This document shows positions 43,499 through 52,531 of a stretch of 64,000 nt of DNA, one piece after another. How positions within the stretch are numbered: the stretch's first letter is position 1; every line of letters begins with the position of its first letter. The notes beneath the pieces are model-generated. The model was not told the origin of the DNA. It was given only the letters and a program-made list of their open reading frames with translations, and ran no database searches. Location of the stretch: the NCBI GenBank assembly GCA_043777815.1, contig JAYWHH010000009.1, positions 124,001 through 188,000 of the forward strand, read 5' to 3'. This DNA comes from JAXMDS01 sp043777815 (GTDB lineage Bacteria > Pseudomonadota > Alphaproteobacteria > Rickettsiales > Rickettsiaceae). Made by a program: the position numbers and the translations under genes.

Positions 43499-44983
43499 TT
43501 ATCTTGATCTTGTAGTATTAGAGCTATTACTTACTTTTTTGAACCTCTCTACAAAACTTACTTTTTTTAATTCTTTTGATTTTGCTACATGGGTTAATTT
43601 TTCTTTAAACTCTGGTGTTTTTAATGCATCGACCTTATGTGTTGAATTTCCCCATTCTTCATATTTTTTTGTGCTATTTTGATTATTTATAGAATTTTTT
43701 GATTCCATTTCTTGATTTATATTACTACTTAGTCCTTTACTGCTTAATGCTTCTGAATTACTTAATCCTTCTCTTGAATATGAAAGTCCTTTGTCCTTTT
43801 TTGATAATAGTTCTTTTTCTATTTTATTTCCAATTACTAGATATTGATCTGCCGCTTCTCTTAAAGAACTTTGAATACTTTTATCGTTAGCATGAGCGGA
43901 ATGAATGTTAGAGGAAACAAATATAGATTTAAACTTATTAAAAGCTTTCTTAATTAAATTCTTAATTGATTCAAACAGGCTTCGAGTTTTTACTGTATCT
44001 ATATTTGTATATGTTCTAGTAACTTTTTTAAGCATTTCTTCTTTCAAATTTTTATCCTCAATTCCTTGAATAGCATTTAATGCTTTTCCACATTTAAGCT
44101 TAAATTCTGCTTGTTTTTGATCTGCATTCCAATAATTAAACTTACGATCTTTCATTTCTGGCGAATCTAACATGTCTGCAACATCTTTAATAGTCGCACT
44201 TACTTCTTCTGCTGTAAAAGCTGGTTTAGCAAGCTCGGGATTTTTAAATATAGCTTCAACTAAAGGATCAATATTATATTTTGCATCCATGCCATAACGA
44301 TGCATTAATGTTTCGCCATGCTCAGCTGCAACTTCATTAAAAGCATTTTTGACCGCATTTCCTAAAGCTTTCTTAATTTTTTTTTCGCTGAAGTCTCCTG
44401 TTAATAAATCACCAAACTCATTTACTTTAAGAGATTTTAGAGTTTCAGTAATTATATCTTTGACCTCACTTTCTTTAATGCCTAAAGTATGCACCTTATC
44501 AGGCTCAGGCTGTGCTTGTATATCTAATGCCATCGTGGTCGCTAAAATAGAAGCCATGTCTGGTAAACTTTGTAAGAAATCCAAATCTTTCTTTGCGCAT
44601 AATATATCGCTTATCATATTTTCTGGTAAATTTTGTATCAAATTTTTTTTAACATGCGTCTGAGTTTTAGCTAGCTTTAACATCAATAAATTACTGCTTG
44701 ATATTAAATCTCTGTTTTCATTTATAAAGTTCTGCATATTCTTCGGATCAGCTGTGTTATAAATCTCTTTTGCCAATGACATATAGTGATTTTTACCTAT
44801 ATCCTGCTCTTGATCTCTAGACCTTTTTTCAATTCTTTCTTTATAGTCTCGATACATACTAAGTTCTGGATCTTGAGCGCGATTGTTAGAGATCTGGTTT
44901 TGTCCTAAAGAATTAAGGTTTTTACTGTTTTCAATAATAAATTCACTGATTTTTTCTAAATTATTTTCGTTTGTATTTTTCAT
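43499..44983 (-). CDS. Unrecognised 494-residue helical protein
   Basis: No family recognised. The protein is polar, Lys/Asn/Ser-rich and predicted mainly helical, with no signal peptide and no certain membrane span. A moderately hydrophobic helix (SLFESIKNLIKKAFNKFKSIFVS, about residues 330-355) precedes a Ser-rich linker with tandem blocks built on GLSYSREGLSNSEALSSKGLS, and the C-terminus ends SFVERFKKVSNSSNTTRSR. A similar arrangement, including SFIERF near the end, occurs in the next protein, 44 bases upstream on the same strand, so they may form a pair. A secreted effector is a reasonable guess, not a conclusion. Confidence 0.7.
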   Translation of the reverse strand: MKNTNENNLEKISEFIIENSKNLNSLGQNQISNNRAQDPELSMYRDYKERIEKRSRDQEQDIGKNHYMSLAKEIYNTADPKNMQNFINENRDLISSSNLLMLKLAKTQTHVKKNLIQNLPENMISDILCAKKDLDFLQSLPDMASILATTMALDIQAQPEPDKVHTLGIKESEVKDIITETLKSLKVNEFGDLLTGDFSEKKIKKALGNAVKNAFNEVAAEHGETLMHRYGMDAKYNIDPLVEAIFKNPELAKPAFTAEEVSATIKDVADMLDSPEMKDRKFNYWNADQKQAEFKLKCGKALNAIQGIEDKNLKEEMLKKVTRTYTNIDTVKTRSLFESIKNLIKKAFNKFKSIFVSSNIHSAHANDKSIQSSLREAADQYLVIGNKIEKELLSKKDKGLSYSREGLSNSEALSSKGLSSNINQEMESKNSINNQNSTKKYEEWGNSTHKVDALKTPEFKEKLTHVAKSKELKKVSFVERFKKVSNSSNTTRSR

Positions 44984-45026
44984 AAGTTTTAAATAAAAAT
45001 TAAATTAAGGTTTAAAAATTTTTGTA

Positions 45027-46895
45027 CTATGATATAGCACGTCCGGAGTTACGTCCAGATTTATGTATCAAAGATTCTTTATGGCAAAATCTTTCAATAA
45101 AAGATGGTTGATCATAGTGAATAATGTCTTGATTTTTCTGCTTTGGATCAAGTCCAAAAAGCATTTTAAACACATTCTGAACAAATTCTATAGCACGTTT
45201 ATAAATAGATATGGTTATTTTATTTTCAGCCTCTATACTCTGACTAGTCTCTTTTGCAATATTTAATTGCACCTCTTCTATTTTTTGCATTATATATTTT
45301 AAAATACGACACTGCTCTTCTTTATTTTTTTCAAATAAAAGTTTTTCAATGGATACATCTTTAATTCTTTCGGCTTCCTGAAGATAAATAGGCGGCATAG
45401 CAGGTGTGCTAAAAGGCTTTTGATGTAATGCATTAAAAGAATGTGATTCTTTATCAGATTGAGCTATCTTTGATTCAGCAGATTGGAATATCTTTGATTC
45501 AGCAGATTGGAATATCTTTGATTCATCAGACTCATTTAAATTAAATTTTTTGATATCAGATTGATTTAATGATTGATCGTTTATCTTAAAATGAAAAGCT
45601 TTGAATACTATATCAACAATTATTTTTTTCCCAAGTTCAGTTTCGCCAAAAAGCATATTTAGACTATGTTTAGAATTTGCTGAGACTTTAAATTTTTTTA
45701 ACTCACGAGCCATGCATCCTAATTCAACTAAAACTTCTGTATTAGATTTTTTGTTTAAAGTAGATTTATTGCTTAAAGCAGAATCATTATTCATATTTTT
45801 ACTTAAGGCAATCATGCTATTTTCGAGCTCCAATAAGTTTTGGTCCTTAAGTTTTTTTTTAGATGAGAATAAATATTCAGTGCATTGTTTGAGTATCGTA
45901 TACTGCTTATTTATTTCTTTTTCTGAAAGCTTAGGTGCAATTATAGAAATTTGTTTTAAGAAAAATTCCCCCAAATAATCTTTCATTTTATCTTTTGATA
46001 TATCTGTTTTTGTCAGTATTTTAATTAGCAATGCGTTAGCACTTTTATCTTCTATTGTAGAATTGGCATGAGTTTCATTTTTAATATCATGAGCATTTTT
46101 AATGCCATTAGAATTGATATGTTTATTAAAAGCATGTAAAACATATTCTAAAGCTTGATTCTCAAAAGTATTATTTTGCTGAGAAGCAGCTTTAATAGCC
46201 TCAGCATGAATAGACTCAGCATGACTAGCATTTTGTGAAGTTGTCACATGCTCGCCCAACTCTAAAGCATGCAATATAGATGCATTTAAAATTGGCTCTA
46301 ATGTATTTGCAATATTGGGAAGCTCTAAAAATAAAAACTTTAAATTCTCTAATTGAGTTTCTGATAATGGATTTTCTTTGCTTAAAAATACAAGGCCTCT
46401 TCTTACGTAATCCTCAGGTTTTGTATTAGGGATTAAATCTACAATTTCTTTTTGCTCTTGTTGTTCTTGTTGATTTACAGGGCTTTTTTGAAATTCTTCA
46501 ATTTGCTCTTGTTGATTTACAGGGCTTTTTTGAAATTCTTCAATCACATAGGCAGCTTTTAAATTTTTGATTACAGGGTTGCCCTGATGATTTGAAATGC
46601 GAACTATATTTAGTTCGTGAATCGATATAGGATCTTTATTTGACTCTGTTCTTGATTTATTAAATTTAGTTACGGAATTATAAAATTTCTGCTCTTGAAT
46701 TAAGTTATTAAGTATAACTTCTTGAGCATTAATTTTTGTAGCCTCATCTAGATTTGTATCTTTAAGATAAAACTTCATTAAGCCTAAAGTCATTTGACAC
46801 ATATAAGAATTCTCTAACAAAGAAGGCTCTTTCTCAAATAATTCTTTAGCAAACATATATCTTTTTGCTAAATCTTTATCATAAACACTTTTCAT
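45027..46895 (-). CDS. Unrecognised 622-residue repetitive protein
   Basis: No family recognised. Helical, polar and low in complexity. Tandem repeats are visible: EEFQKSPVNQQEQ twice (about residues 128-155) and FQSAESKI blocks twice (about 463-485), both encoded by direct DNA repeats. Near the end a hydrophobic amphipathic stretch (YKRAIEFVQNVFKMLFGL) is followed by SFIERFCHKESLIHKSGR, which parallels the end of the 494-residue protein. There is no signal peptide. The start at 46895 opens with a short charged helix. Confidence 0.7.
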   Translation of the reverse strand: MKSVYDKDLAKRYMFAKELFEKEPSLLENSYMCQMTLGLMKFYLKDTNLDEATKINAQEVILNNLIQEQKFYNSVTKFNKSRTESNKDPISIHELNIVRISNHQGNPVIKNLKAAYVIEEFQKSPVNQQEQIEEFQKSPVNQQEQQEQKEIVDLIPNTKPEDYVRRGLVFLSKENPLSETQLENLKFLFLELPNIANTLEPILNASILHALELGEHVTTSQNASHAESIHAEAIKAASQQNNTFENQALEYVLHAFNKHINSNGIKNAHDIKNETHANSTIEDKSANALLIKILTKTDISKDKMKDYLGEFFLKQISIIAPKLSEKEINKQYTILKQCTEYLFSSKKKLKDQNLLELENSMIALSKNMNNDSALSNKSTLNKKSNTEVLVELGCMARELKKFKVSANSKHSLNMLFGETELGKKIIVDIVFKAFHFKINDQSLNQSDIKKFNLNESDESKIFQSAESKIFQSAESKIAQSDKESHSFNALHQKPFSTPAMPPIYLQEAERIKDVSIEKLLFEKNKEEQCRILKYIMQKIEEVQLNIAKETSQSIEAENKITISIYKRAIEFVQNVFKMLFGLDPKQKNQDIIHYDQPSFIERFCHKESLIHKSGRNSGRAIS

Positions 46896-47276
46896 ATAAT
46901 TTTTTGAAGTTCATTGTTTTTACTTCTCGACTTTAAACTTTACTTTCAATCTGGCAAGATTTTCAAAAAAGCCTATTCTTAATTTTAATTTTTATGAACG
47001 ACGCTTAATTAAAAAAACTACTAGAGATATGTGTAAATATTTATATTCAATAATGTGATACATTAATAATTATAACAAACTAGTTAAATTTAGATAAAGT
47101 TTTTTTAAAGGATTTAATATATATAATTTTTTTGTTATATATTGACAATACTTTAATATTTTTTATTGTAAATTTGTGAAAATAAATAAAATATCAACAG
47201 TATTTGAGACGTTTCAATAGTGAAAAACTATGATAATAGCTTATTAAGTTTCAATAGTAAAAACTATTACAATAGT
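46896..47276. repeat. Gene-free stretch with a 37-base duplication of the infC end
   Basis: The left part is AT-rich with no gene. Near its right end GTTTCAATAG recurs at 47211 and 47248 (offset 37 bases), each followed by a variant of AAAAACTATNANAATAGNTTATT; the infC stop lies in the second unit. AATAGT and ACTATT in each unit form short stem-loops that may act in termination. Confidence 0.6.
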
Positions 47277-47807
47277 TTATTGAGTTGATTTTGCTATTGG
47301 AACTAATTTCATATATAGAATGTTTCCTAAAAGCTTAGGAGGATATTCTGGCTTTGCTATGTCAAGTGTATCAGCGCAAATTTTATCAAAGAGCTTCATT
47401 CCATTTTCTTTGTGCAAAGCTTGGCGCCCTCTGTATATAAGACTTACCTTAACATGATCTTCACCTATAATAAAATCCCGCATATGTTTTATTTTGGTAT
47501 TTAAATCATTTATACCAATATTTGGTTTTATTTTAATCTCTTTTACAATTAATGTCTTTTGCTTCTTTTTGGCTTCTGTAGATTTCTTTTTTTCTTCATA
47601 CTTAAATCTAGCAAAATCCATTATTTTGCAAACCGGAGGGGCGGCATCAGGAGAAATTTCAACTAAATCTAAACTTCTGCTCTTTGCTATACTAAGAGCC
47701 TGGTCCATTCCCATGACCCCAAGCATCTTACCATCACTATCCACTAACCTCACTTCATTGACAGTAATTTGAGTATTGACCCTCATGCGTTTATTAAACT
47801 TGCTAAT
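47277..47807 (-). CDS. infC: Translation initiation factor IF-3, probably starting at ATT
   Basis: 176 residues from an ATT at 47807 (169 from the first ATG at 47786). IF-3 prevents premature subunit joining and checks start codons. Family motifs: VNEVRLVDSDGKMLGVM, ALSIAKSRSLDLVEISPDAAPPVCKIMDFARFKYEE and VKVSLIYRGRQALHKENG. The choice of ATT rests on the sequence: AGGGAGGTG at 47820-47812 is a strong Shine-Dalgarno, and the GGAGG lies six bases before ATT but 27 before the ATG; the added residues (ISKFNKR) are basic as in relatives. An AUU start is known for E. coli infC and mediates autoregulation. rpmI and rplT are not adjacent. Confidence 0.9.
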   Translation of the reverse strand: MSKFNKRMRVNTQITVNEVRLVDSDGKMLGVMGMDQALSIAKSRSLDLVEISPDAAPPVCKIMDFARFKYEEKKKSTEAKKKQKTLIVKEIKIKPNIGINDLNTKIKHMRDFIIGEDHVKVSLIYRGRQALHKENGMKLFDKICADTLDIAKPEYPPKLLGNILYMKLVPIAKSTQ

Positions 47808-47811
47808 AGAA

Positions 47812-47820
47812 CACCTCCCT
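47812..47820 (-). promoter_or_regulatory. Strong Shine-Dalgarno of infC
   Basis: AGGGAGGTG on the minus strand. It is the only strong ribosome binding site I noticed among the starts inspected in this window; its distance fits the ATT codon at 47807 and not the ATG at 47786. Confidence 0.75.
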
Positions 47821-47923
47821 TGCTTAAAATAATATTTTTCTTAGCTTAGCACAAAAAATTTACCAAACCAAATTTTTTAACTATAAAAGTATCTTTATTA
47901 AAATAAAAAATCATTATTTGTCA

Positions 47924-49969
47924 CTATTGATTCTTTTTTTCAGTTAAAAACTCCACTAATTGAGAAATTGAAATTTGATGTTTTATATTTTCTATTCTCA
48001 AAGTAATTAAGTTTTGAGAGGCTTCTTCTTTGCCTATGATGACTAACACAGGTATTTTCATACTAGTCATTTCGGCAATTTTTTTGCCTATTCTTTCGTT
48101 ATTTTTATATAGATATACCCTAAATTCAATATCTAGCATATCAAATACTTTTAGCGCATACTCATTTATTTCCTCAATATCATCTGATACTTTCAAAATA
48201 GCAATTTGAACTGGGCTTAACCAAAATGGCAATTTTCCAGAATAATGCTCAATTAAAATCCCAATAAATCTTTCAAAAGATCCAAGGAAAGCCCTGTGTA
48301 TCATTACACAATTCTTTTTTGCTCCAGTTTCTGATATATATTTAGCATTTAATCTTTCTGGCAAAACCATATCTATTTGAACCGTTCCACATTGCCATTC
48401 TCGATCCAAAGCATCAGTTAAAGTAAATTCTAATTTAGGTCCATAAAATGCACCTTCCCCTTTATTTAATTCATAATTAAGCTTCATATCCTGCAATGCA
48501 GATAGTAAAGAATTTTCTGCCAAGGTCCAAACCTCATCTGTTCCAGAGCGTATATCAGGTCTATCAGAAAATTTAATTTTTACTTTATTGAACCCAAATT
48601 TTTCATAAACCCTAAGAAGGCTTTTAATAAATTTTACAGTCTCATCTTTTATTTGTTCGAAAGTGCAAAATATATGCCCATCGTCTTGCCTAAAGCTTCT
48701 AACCCTCATTAAGCCATACAGTGCTCCAGTTGGTTCGTTTCTGTGGCATATGCCAAATTCTGATAGCCTTAAAGGCAATTCACGGTAGCTCCTAATCTCT
48801 TGATTAAATATTTGTACATGTGCTGGACAATTCATTGGCTTAAGTACCATAGATTTAGATAATTTAGAACGAACATCAGTTTGATTTAATGTTTTCAAAT
48901 GAGTAGTTTCTTTGTCTTGCAACATATTACTTTTTTCATTTTCATCACATATATCTTGATTATCATCAGTCTTAGATTTTAGATGGATAGATTGTATATT
49001 CTCTTGAGACACATAAACTTCATCTTTTTTAGACTCTGTAGACTCTTCTGTGATACATGTGGGCTCTATGTGCTCTGTAGGTCTTGTGGGCTCTGTAGAC
49101 TCTATAACTGATGATGCTTTTTCTTTAAAGCTAAACATATTATCAGAAAACTTATCCCAGTGACCAGATTTTTCCCAGAGCCCTCTGTCATATAGTATAG
49201 GAGTTTTCACCTCTTTATATCCATCTTCTTTTAAGATTTGACGTATATATTTTTCAATAATTAAATTTATTGTCCATCCTTTTGAATGCCAAAATGGACT
49301 TCCTTGCGCCTCTTCTTGAAAGTGAAATAAATCTAATTCTTTTCCTAATCTTCTATGATCTCGTTTCTCAGCTTCCGATTGTAGAAAAAGATAGTTGTCC
49401 AACTCTGCTTTGGTAAAAAAACTAGTTCCATATATTCTTTGTAACATCTTATTATCAGAAGAGCCTCTCCAATAAGCCCCGGCTACTTTAAGTAACTTAA
49501 AATGACGCACATGTTTAGTAGAATCCAAATGTGGACCTTTGCATAAATCTAAAAAATCACCATTTCTATATATAAATATCTCATCTTTTAGATCTTTTAT
49601 TATTGCAACCTTATAATCTTCTCCTATTGATTTAAAATAATCTAAAGCTTTCTCTTTAGACCATTGTTCTTTAATAAATCTTTTATTTTCTCTTGCAACT
49701 TTCATCATTTCTTTTTCTATTACTTCAAAATCATTAGAGGTGATTTTAAAATCTGCATCTATGTCATAGTAAAATCCATTACGTATAGAGGGTCCAATAG
49801 TAATTTGAATTTTGTTTCCATAAAGTCGCTTTAAAGCGGATGCAAATACATGAGCTGTATCATGAAGAAGCGTTTGATGATCTGTTTCTGTCCAACTATT
49901 TTGATAATCTTTTAAAGATGAGTCATCAACAACTTGATTAGGTGATTGTTCAGATTTCTGAAAATTCAT
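47924..49969 (-). CDS. thrS: Threonyl-tRNA synthetase lacking TGS domain, with internal insertion
   Basis: 681 residues. The N-terminal TGS domain seen in most bacterial ThrS is missing; the protein opens with a polar stretch and then the editing domain (HDTAH at 36-40 as the HxxxH motif, CKGPH later). The class II core is complete: motif 2 in RNEPTGALYGLMRVRSFRQDDGH, zinc ligands in MNCPAH, DDGH and MIHRAF, then the anticodon domain. Between motif 1 (SGHWDKFSDNMF) and MVLKPMNCP an insertion of about 85 residues (about 283-370), rich in Thr, Glu, Ser and with short PTRPTEHIEPT repeats, replaces a short loop. It charges tRNA-Thr and hydrolyses Ser-tRNA-Thr. Confidence 0.95.
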   Translation of the reverse strand: MNFQKSEQSPNQVVDDSSLKDYQNSWTETDHQTLLHDTAHVFASALKRLYGNKIQITIGPSIRNGFYYDIDADFKITSNDFEVIEKEMMKVARENKRFIKEQWSKEKALDYFKSIGEDYKVAIIKDLKDEIFIYRNGDFLDLCKGPHLDSTKHVRHFKLLKVAGAYWRGSSDNKMLQRIYGTSFFTKAELDNYLFLQSEAEKRDHRRLGKELDLFHFQEEAQGSPFWHSKGWTINLIIEKYIRQILKEDGYKEVKTPILYDRGLWEKSGHWDKFSDNMFSFKEKASSVIESTEPTRPTEHIEPTCITEESTESKKDEVYVSQENIQSIHLKSKTDDNQDICDENEKSNMLQDKETTHLKTLNQTDVRSKLSKSMVLKPMNCPAHVQIFNQEIRSYRELPLRLSEFGICHRNEPTGALYGLMRVRSFRQDDGHIFCTFEQIKDETVKFIKSLLRVYEKFGFNKVKIKFSDRPDIRSGTDEVWTLAENSLLSALQDMKLNYELNKGEGAFYGPKLEFTLTDALDREWQCGTVQIDMVLPERLNAKYISETGAKKNCVMIHRAFLGSFERFIGILIEHYSGKLPFWLSPVQIAILKVSDDIEEINEYALKVFDMLDIEFRVYLYKNNERIGKKIAEMTSMKIPVLVIIGKEEASQNLITLRIENIKHQISISQLVEFLTEKKNQ

Positions 49970-50269
49970 AAGATGAATAAAAAAAATATATTACATTATA
50001 TTACATTAGAGAAAAATTCATTCGAATTTTCTAATAGGATAGAAGTTTTTCAATATATTAAAGGAAAAATACAAGAAAAATTTTTAATTTGGTAGCTTGA
50101 GATATTGTAGTTTATAAAGCTTGTAATATTAACAGAAATTTATCTACAACCTAATACAAAGTGATAGATAAATGTTAAATAAAAACTATCTTAGAAGCTC
50201 TTTTTATGTTTTAAATGCTTTTGATTAGTTATCTCTTTAGATTTATAAAGATAGTACTCAAAAACTATC
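49970..50269. repeat. 79-base offset duplication of the rpsJ 3' end
   Basis: 50182-50250 matches 50261-50330 (the true 3' end of rpsJ) at an offset of 79 bases; both contain AGAAGCTCTTTTTAT and GATTAGTTNTATCTTTAGATTTA. The copy has several substitutions. The remaining sequence toward thrS is AT-rich and must hold the thrS promoter, which I cannot pinpoint. Confidence 0.8.
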
Positions 50270-50665
50270 TCAGAAGCTCTTTTTATTTTTTAAGTGCTTG
50301 TGATTAGTTGTATCTTTAGATTTAGGCAAAGATGGTAATTCGGGAACAGATGCAAAGGAAGTATCATATTCTATATTTACATCTACTCCAGGACAAAGCT
50401 CTAGTTTATTAAGTTGATTTAAGCCTTCTGAGGTTAAGTTAGAAACTTTTAATAATCTGCTATGCTTAGAAATGCACATTTTGGTCATCGATCTCTTATC
50501 TATATGCGGAGAGTTATTAAGTAAACAGTAAGAATTTTCAACTGGCAGAGGAATAGGGCCAATAATTTTAGCTCCAATTTTATTAACTTCCTGTCTGATT
50601 GCATCAGCAGATCTTTCTATTGCTCTATGATCGTAGCATTTAAGCTTAATCTTGATAATTGTCAT
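50270..50665 (-). CDS. rpsJ: 30S ribosomal protein S10 with C-terminal extension
   Basis: 131 residues; bacterial S10 is about 103. The core matches well: IKLKCYDHRAIERSADAIRQ, GAKIIGPIPLPV, HIDKRSMTKMCISKHSRLL and LCPGVDVNIE. The last 30 residues (YDTSFASVPELPSLPKSKD... NKKSF) are a polar extension that I do not know from other S10 proteins; its coding end lies in the region that has been tandemly duplicated, so the extension may have arisen by that process. S10 is also NusE, the partner of NusB. Normally first gene of the S10 operon; here alone and divergent from secD. Confidence 0.93.
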   Translation of the reverse strand: MTIIKIKLKCYDHRAIERSADAIRQEVNKIGAKIIGPIPLPVENSYCLLNNSPHIDKRSMTKMCISKHSRLLKVSNLTSEGLNQLNKLELCPGVDVNIEYDTSFASVPELPSLPKSKDTTNHKHLKNKKSF

Positions 50666-50684
50666 ACGATTAATACATATTTTG

Positions 50685-50699
50685 TATAATATTATTATA
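50685..50699. promoter_or_regulatory. Palindromic double -10 between rpsJ and secD
   Basis: The sequence TGTATAATATTATTATACA (50683-50701) is a near-perfect palindrome that gives TATAAT on the plus strand (50685-50690, toward secD) and TATAAT on the minus strand (50699-50694, toward rpsJ). Clear -35 elements are not visible. Divergent transcription from one site, or a single site competing for both, is likely. Confidence 0.5.
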
Positions 50700-50729
50700 C
50701 ACTACATGAATGTCTGCAACCACTTTCGA

Positions 50730-52262
50730 ATGAACAAAATTTTTCCACGTCTAAGCCTGGTAGCAATTGTTACAATTTTTTCTTTGTGCATAGTGCTGCC
50801 AATTTTCAATAATACTAAAAAAATATTCGATTATAACTTAAGTTTAGGTCTAGATTTACGAGGTGGCGTTCATTTGTTGCTTGAGGCAGATTTTGATCAA
50901 TATTTATCTGAAAAATATTCAAGCTTAATACCCAGTATTAAAAAAATAATTAAAAATAATAGGGTTAAAGTTGAAAGCATTAAGTTTTCTAAAGATGAAA
51001 TTACGGTAAAGTTACAAAATAACTTAGATTCTGATACTAGGTCTAACCTTTTGGAACAAATATCACGATTAGAAACAAATTTATTGGTAGATTATTCAAA
51101 ATCTGATCCAGATCTTATTGTTATAAGTTACCATGAGCAACATAAATCAATTTTATTAAATAGTGTTATCGAGCAATCTATGCTTACTTTGAGAAATAGA
51201 GTAGATAATACTGGAACTAAAGAGCCTGTAATTCAAAAGCAAGGCTCTAATAAGATAATTTTGGAAATGCCGGGTCTTAGTGATGCAAATTCATTAAAAA
51301 ATGCCATAGGAAAGACAGCCAGAATGAGCTTTCACATAGTTACTGATCAAAAAAATCAAGATACAATGACTCTAAAAAATACATTTGGAGAAGAGTTAAA
51401 TATTATTCGACAACCAGAGCTTACTGGAGATACATTACAAAATGCAACTGTAACTTTCGATGAGTACTCAAGACCTTGTGTAAGTTTTAAACTAAATCCT
51501 AAAGGTACTAAATTATTTGCTGAAGCTACTTCTCAAAATATTGGTAAAAGATTAGCAATTGTTTTGGATGATTTAATCATAACAGCTCCAAATATTAATA
51601 CACCCATCAAAGAAGGCGCAGGTATAATTACTGGAAATTTTTCAGTAGATGAGGCAATGGAGTTAGTAACTTTTTTAAATTCTGGAGCTTTAGCTGTTAA
51701 ATTAGAAGTTGTAGAAGAAAAAGTTATAGGCCCTACTTTGGGAGAAAAATCAATTCAAGATATGAAATTGGCCGGAGGGGCTGCAATCATGCTTGTAGTG
51801 TCATTTATGGTGTTTTATTACCGAATATTAGGCGTATTTGCAAGTATAAGCCTTGGTATGTCCTTGTTATATATGTTTTGCATGTTAGCAATGTTTAATG
51901 CTACCCTAACTGTGCCAGGTATAGCAGGAATAATATTAACCATAGGTATGGCAGTGGATGCAAATATTCTAATTTACGAAAGAATAAAAGAAGATTTACA
52001 TAAGCAATATAGCTTAGTGCAAGCAGTAAGATTAGGGTTCAAAACAGCACTAGGAACTATACTAGATTCCAATCTAACCACTTTAATTGTCGCTGGGGTT
52101 TTGTATACTTATGGGACAGGGCCAATTAGGGGTTTCGCAGTAACTTTAACTGCGGGCATATTAGCTTCTATGTTTTCATCCATAGTAATAACTAAATTAC
52201 TAATAGATATTTGGTTAAGAAACTTTAAAAATTTACAGATAATTAAAAACCAGGTTAAATAA
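50730..52262 (+). CDS. secD: Protein translocase subunit SecD
   Basis: 510 residues from the ATG at 50730, which fits alphaproteobacterial SecD; upstream in-frame codons would overlap rpsJ. Motifs: LGLDLRGGVHLLLE after the first span, the P1 periplasmic domain (VIQKQGSNKIILEMPG), and the C-terminal six-span region with VIGPTLGEKSIQDMKLAG, AVDANILIYERIKED and LDSNLTTLIVAGVLYTYGTGPIRGFAVTL. It uses the proton gradient to finish protein export. secF does not follow, which is unusual; it must be elsewhere if present. Confidence 0.97.
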   Translation: MNKIFPRLSLVAIVTIFSLCIVLPIFNNTKKIFDYNLSLGLDLRGGVHLLLEADFDQYLSEKYSSLIPSIKKIIKNNRVKVESIKFSKDEITVKLQNNLDSDTRSNLLEQISRLETNLLVDYSKSDPDLIVISYHEQHKSILLNSVIEQSMLTLRNRVDNTGTKEPVIQKQGSNKIILEMPGLSDANSLKNAIGKTARMSFHIVTDQKNQDTMTLKNTFGEELNIIRQPELTGDTLQNATVTFDEYSRPCVSFKLNPKGTKLFAEATSQNIGKRLAIVLDDLIITAPNINTPIKEGAGIITGNFSVDEAMELVTFLNSGALAVKLEVVEEKVIGPTLGEKSIQDMKLAGGAAIMLVVSFMVFYYRILGVFASISLGMSLLYMFCMLAMFNATLTVPGIAGIILTIGMAVDANILIYERIKEDLHKQYSLVQAVRLGFKTALGTILDSNLTTLIVAGVLYTYGTGPIRGFAVTLTAGILASMFSSIVITKLLIDIWLRNFKNLQIIKNQVK

Positions 52263-52301
52263 CTTAGCTTTTAATATTATAAAGCCAAAAATTTAGAAGA
52301 A

Positions 52302-52531
52302 TAAATACAAAGCTTAAAACTCATAAGTGCAAGACTTAAAATTTCAAGACTTAAAATTTTGGAAAAAATATTTCATAGATTCATTATAGATTCATTTTTG
52401 TTGGTAATGTAGCGGCAGTATAAATACAAAGCTTAAAATTCATAAGTGCAAGACTTAAAATTTCAAGACTTAAAATTTTGGAAAAAATATTTTATAGATT
52501 CATTATAGATTCATTTTTGTTGGCAATGTAG
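52302..52531. repeat. 119-base tandem duplication of the nth 3' end
   Basis: 52302-52412 matches 52421-52531 at an offset of 119 bases with few differences (for example TTGGTAATG versus TTGGCAATG). The right copy contains the end of nth with its stop at 52503; the left copy is a dead tail. An inner 17-base repeat AGACTTAAAATTT(C/T) adds to it. Confidence 0.9.
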
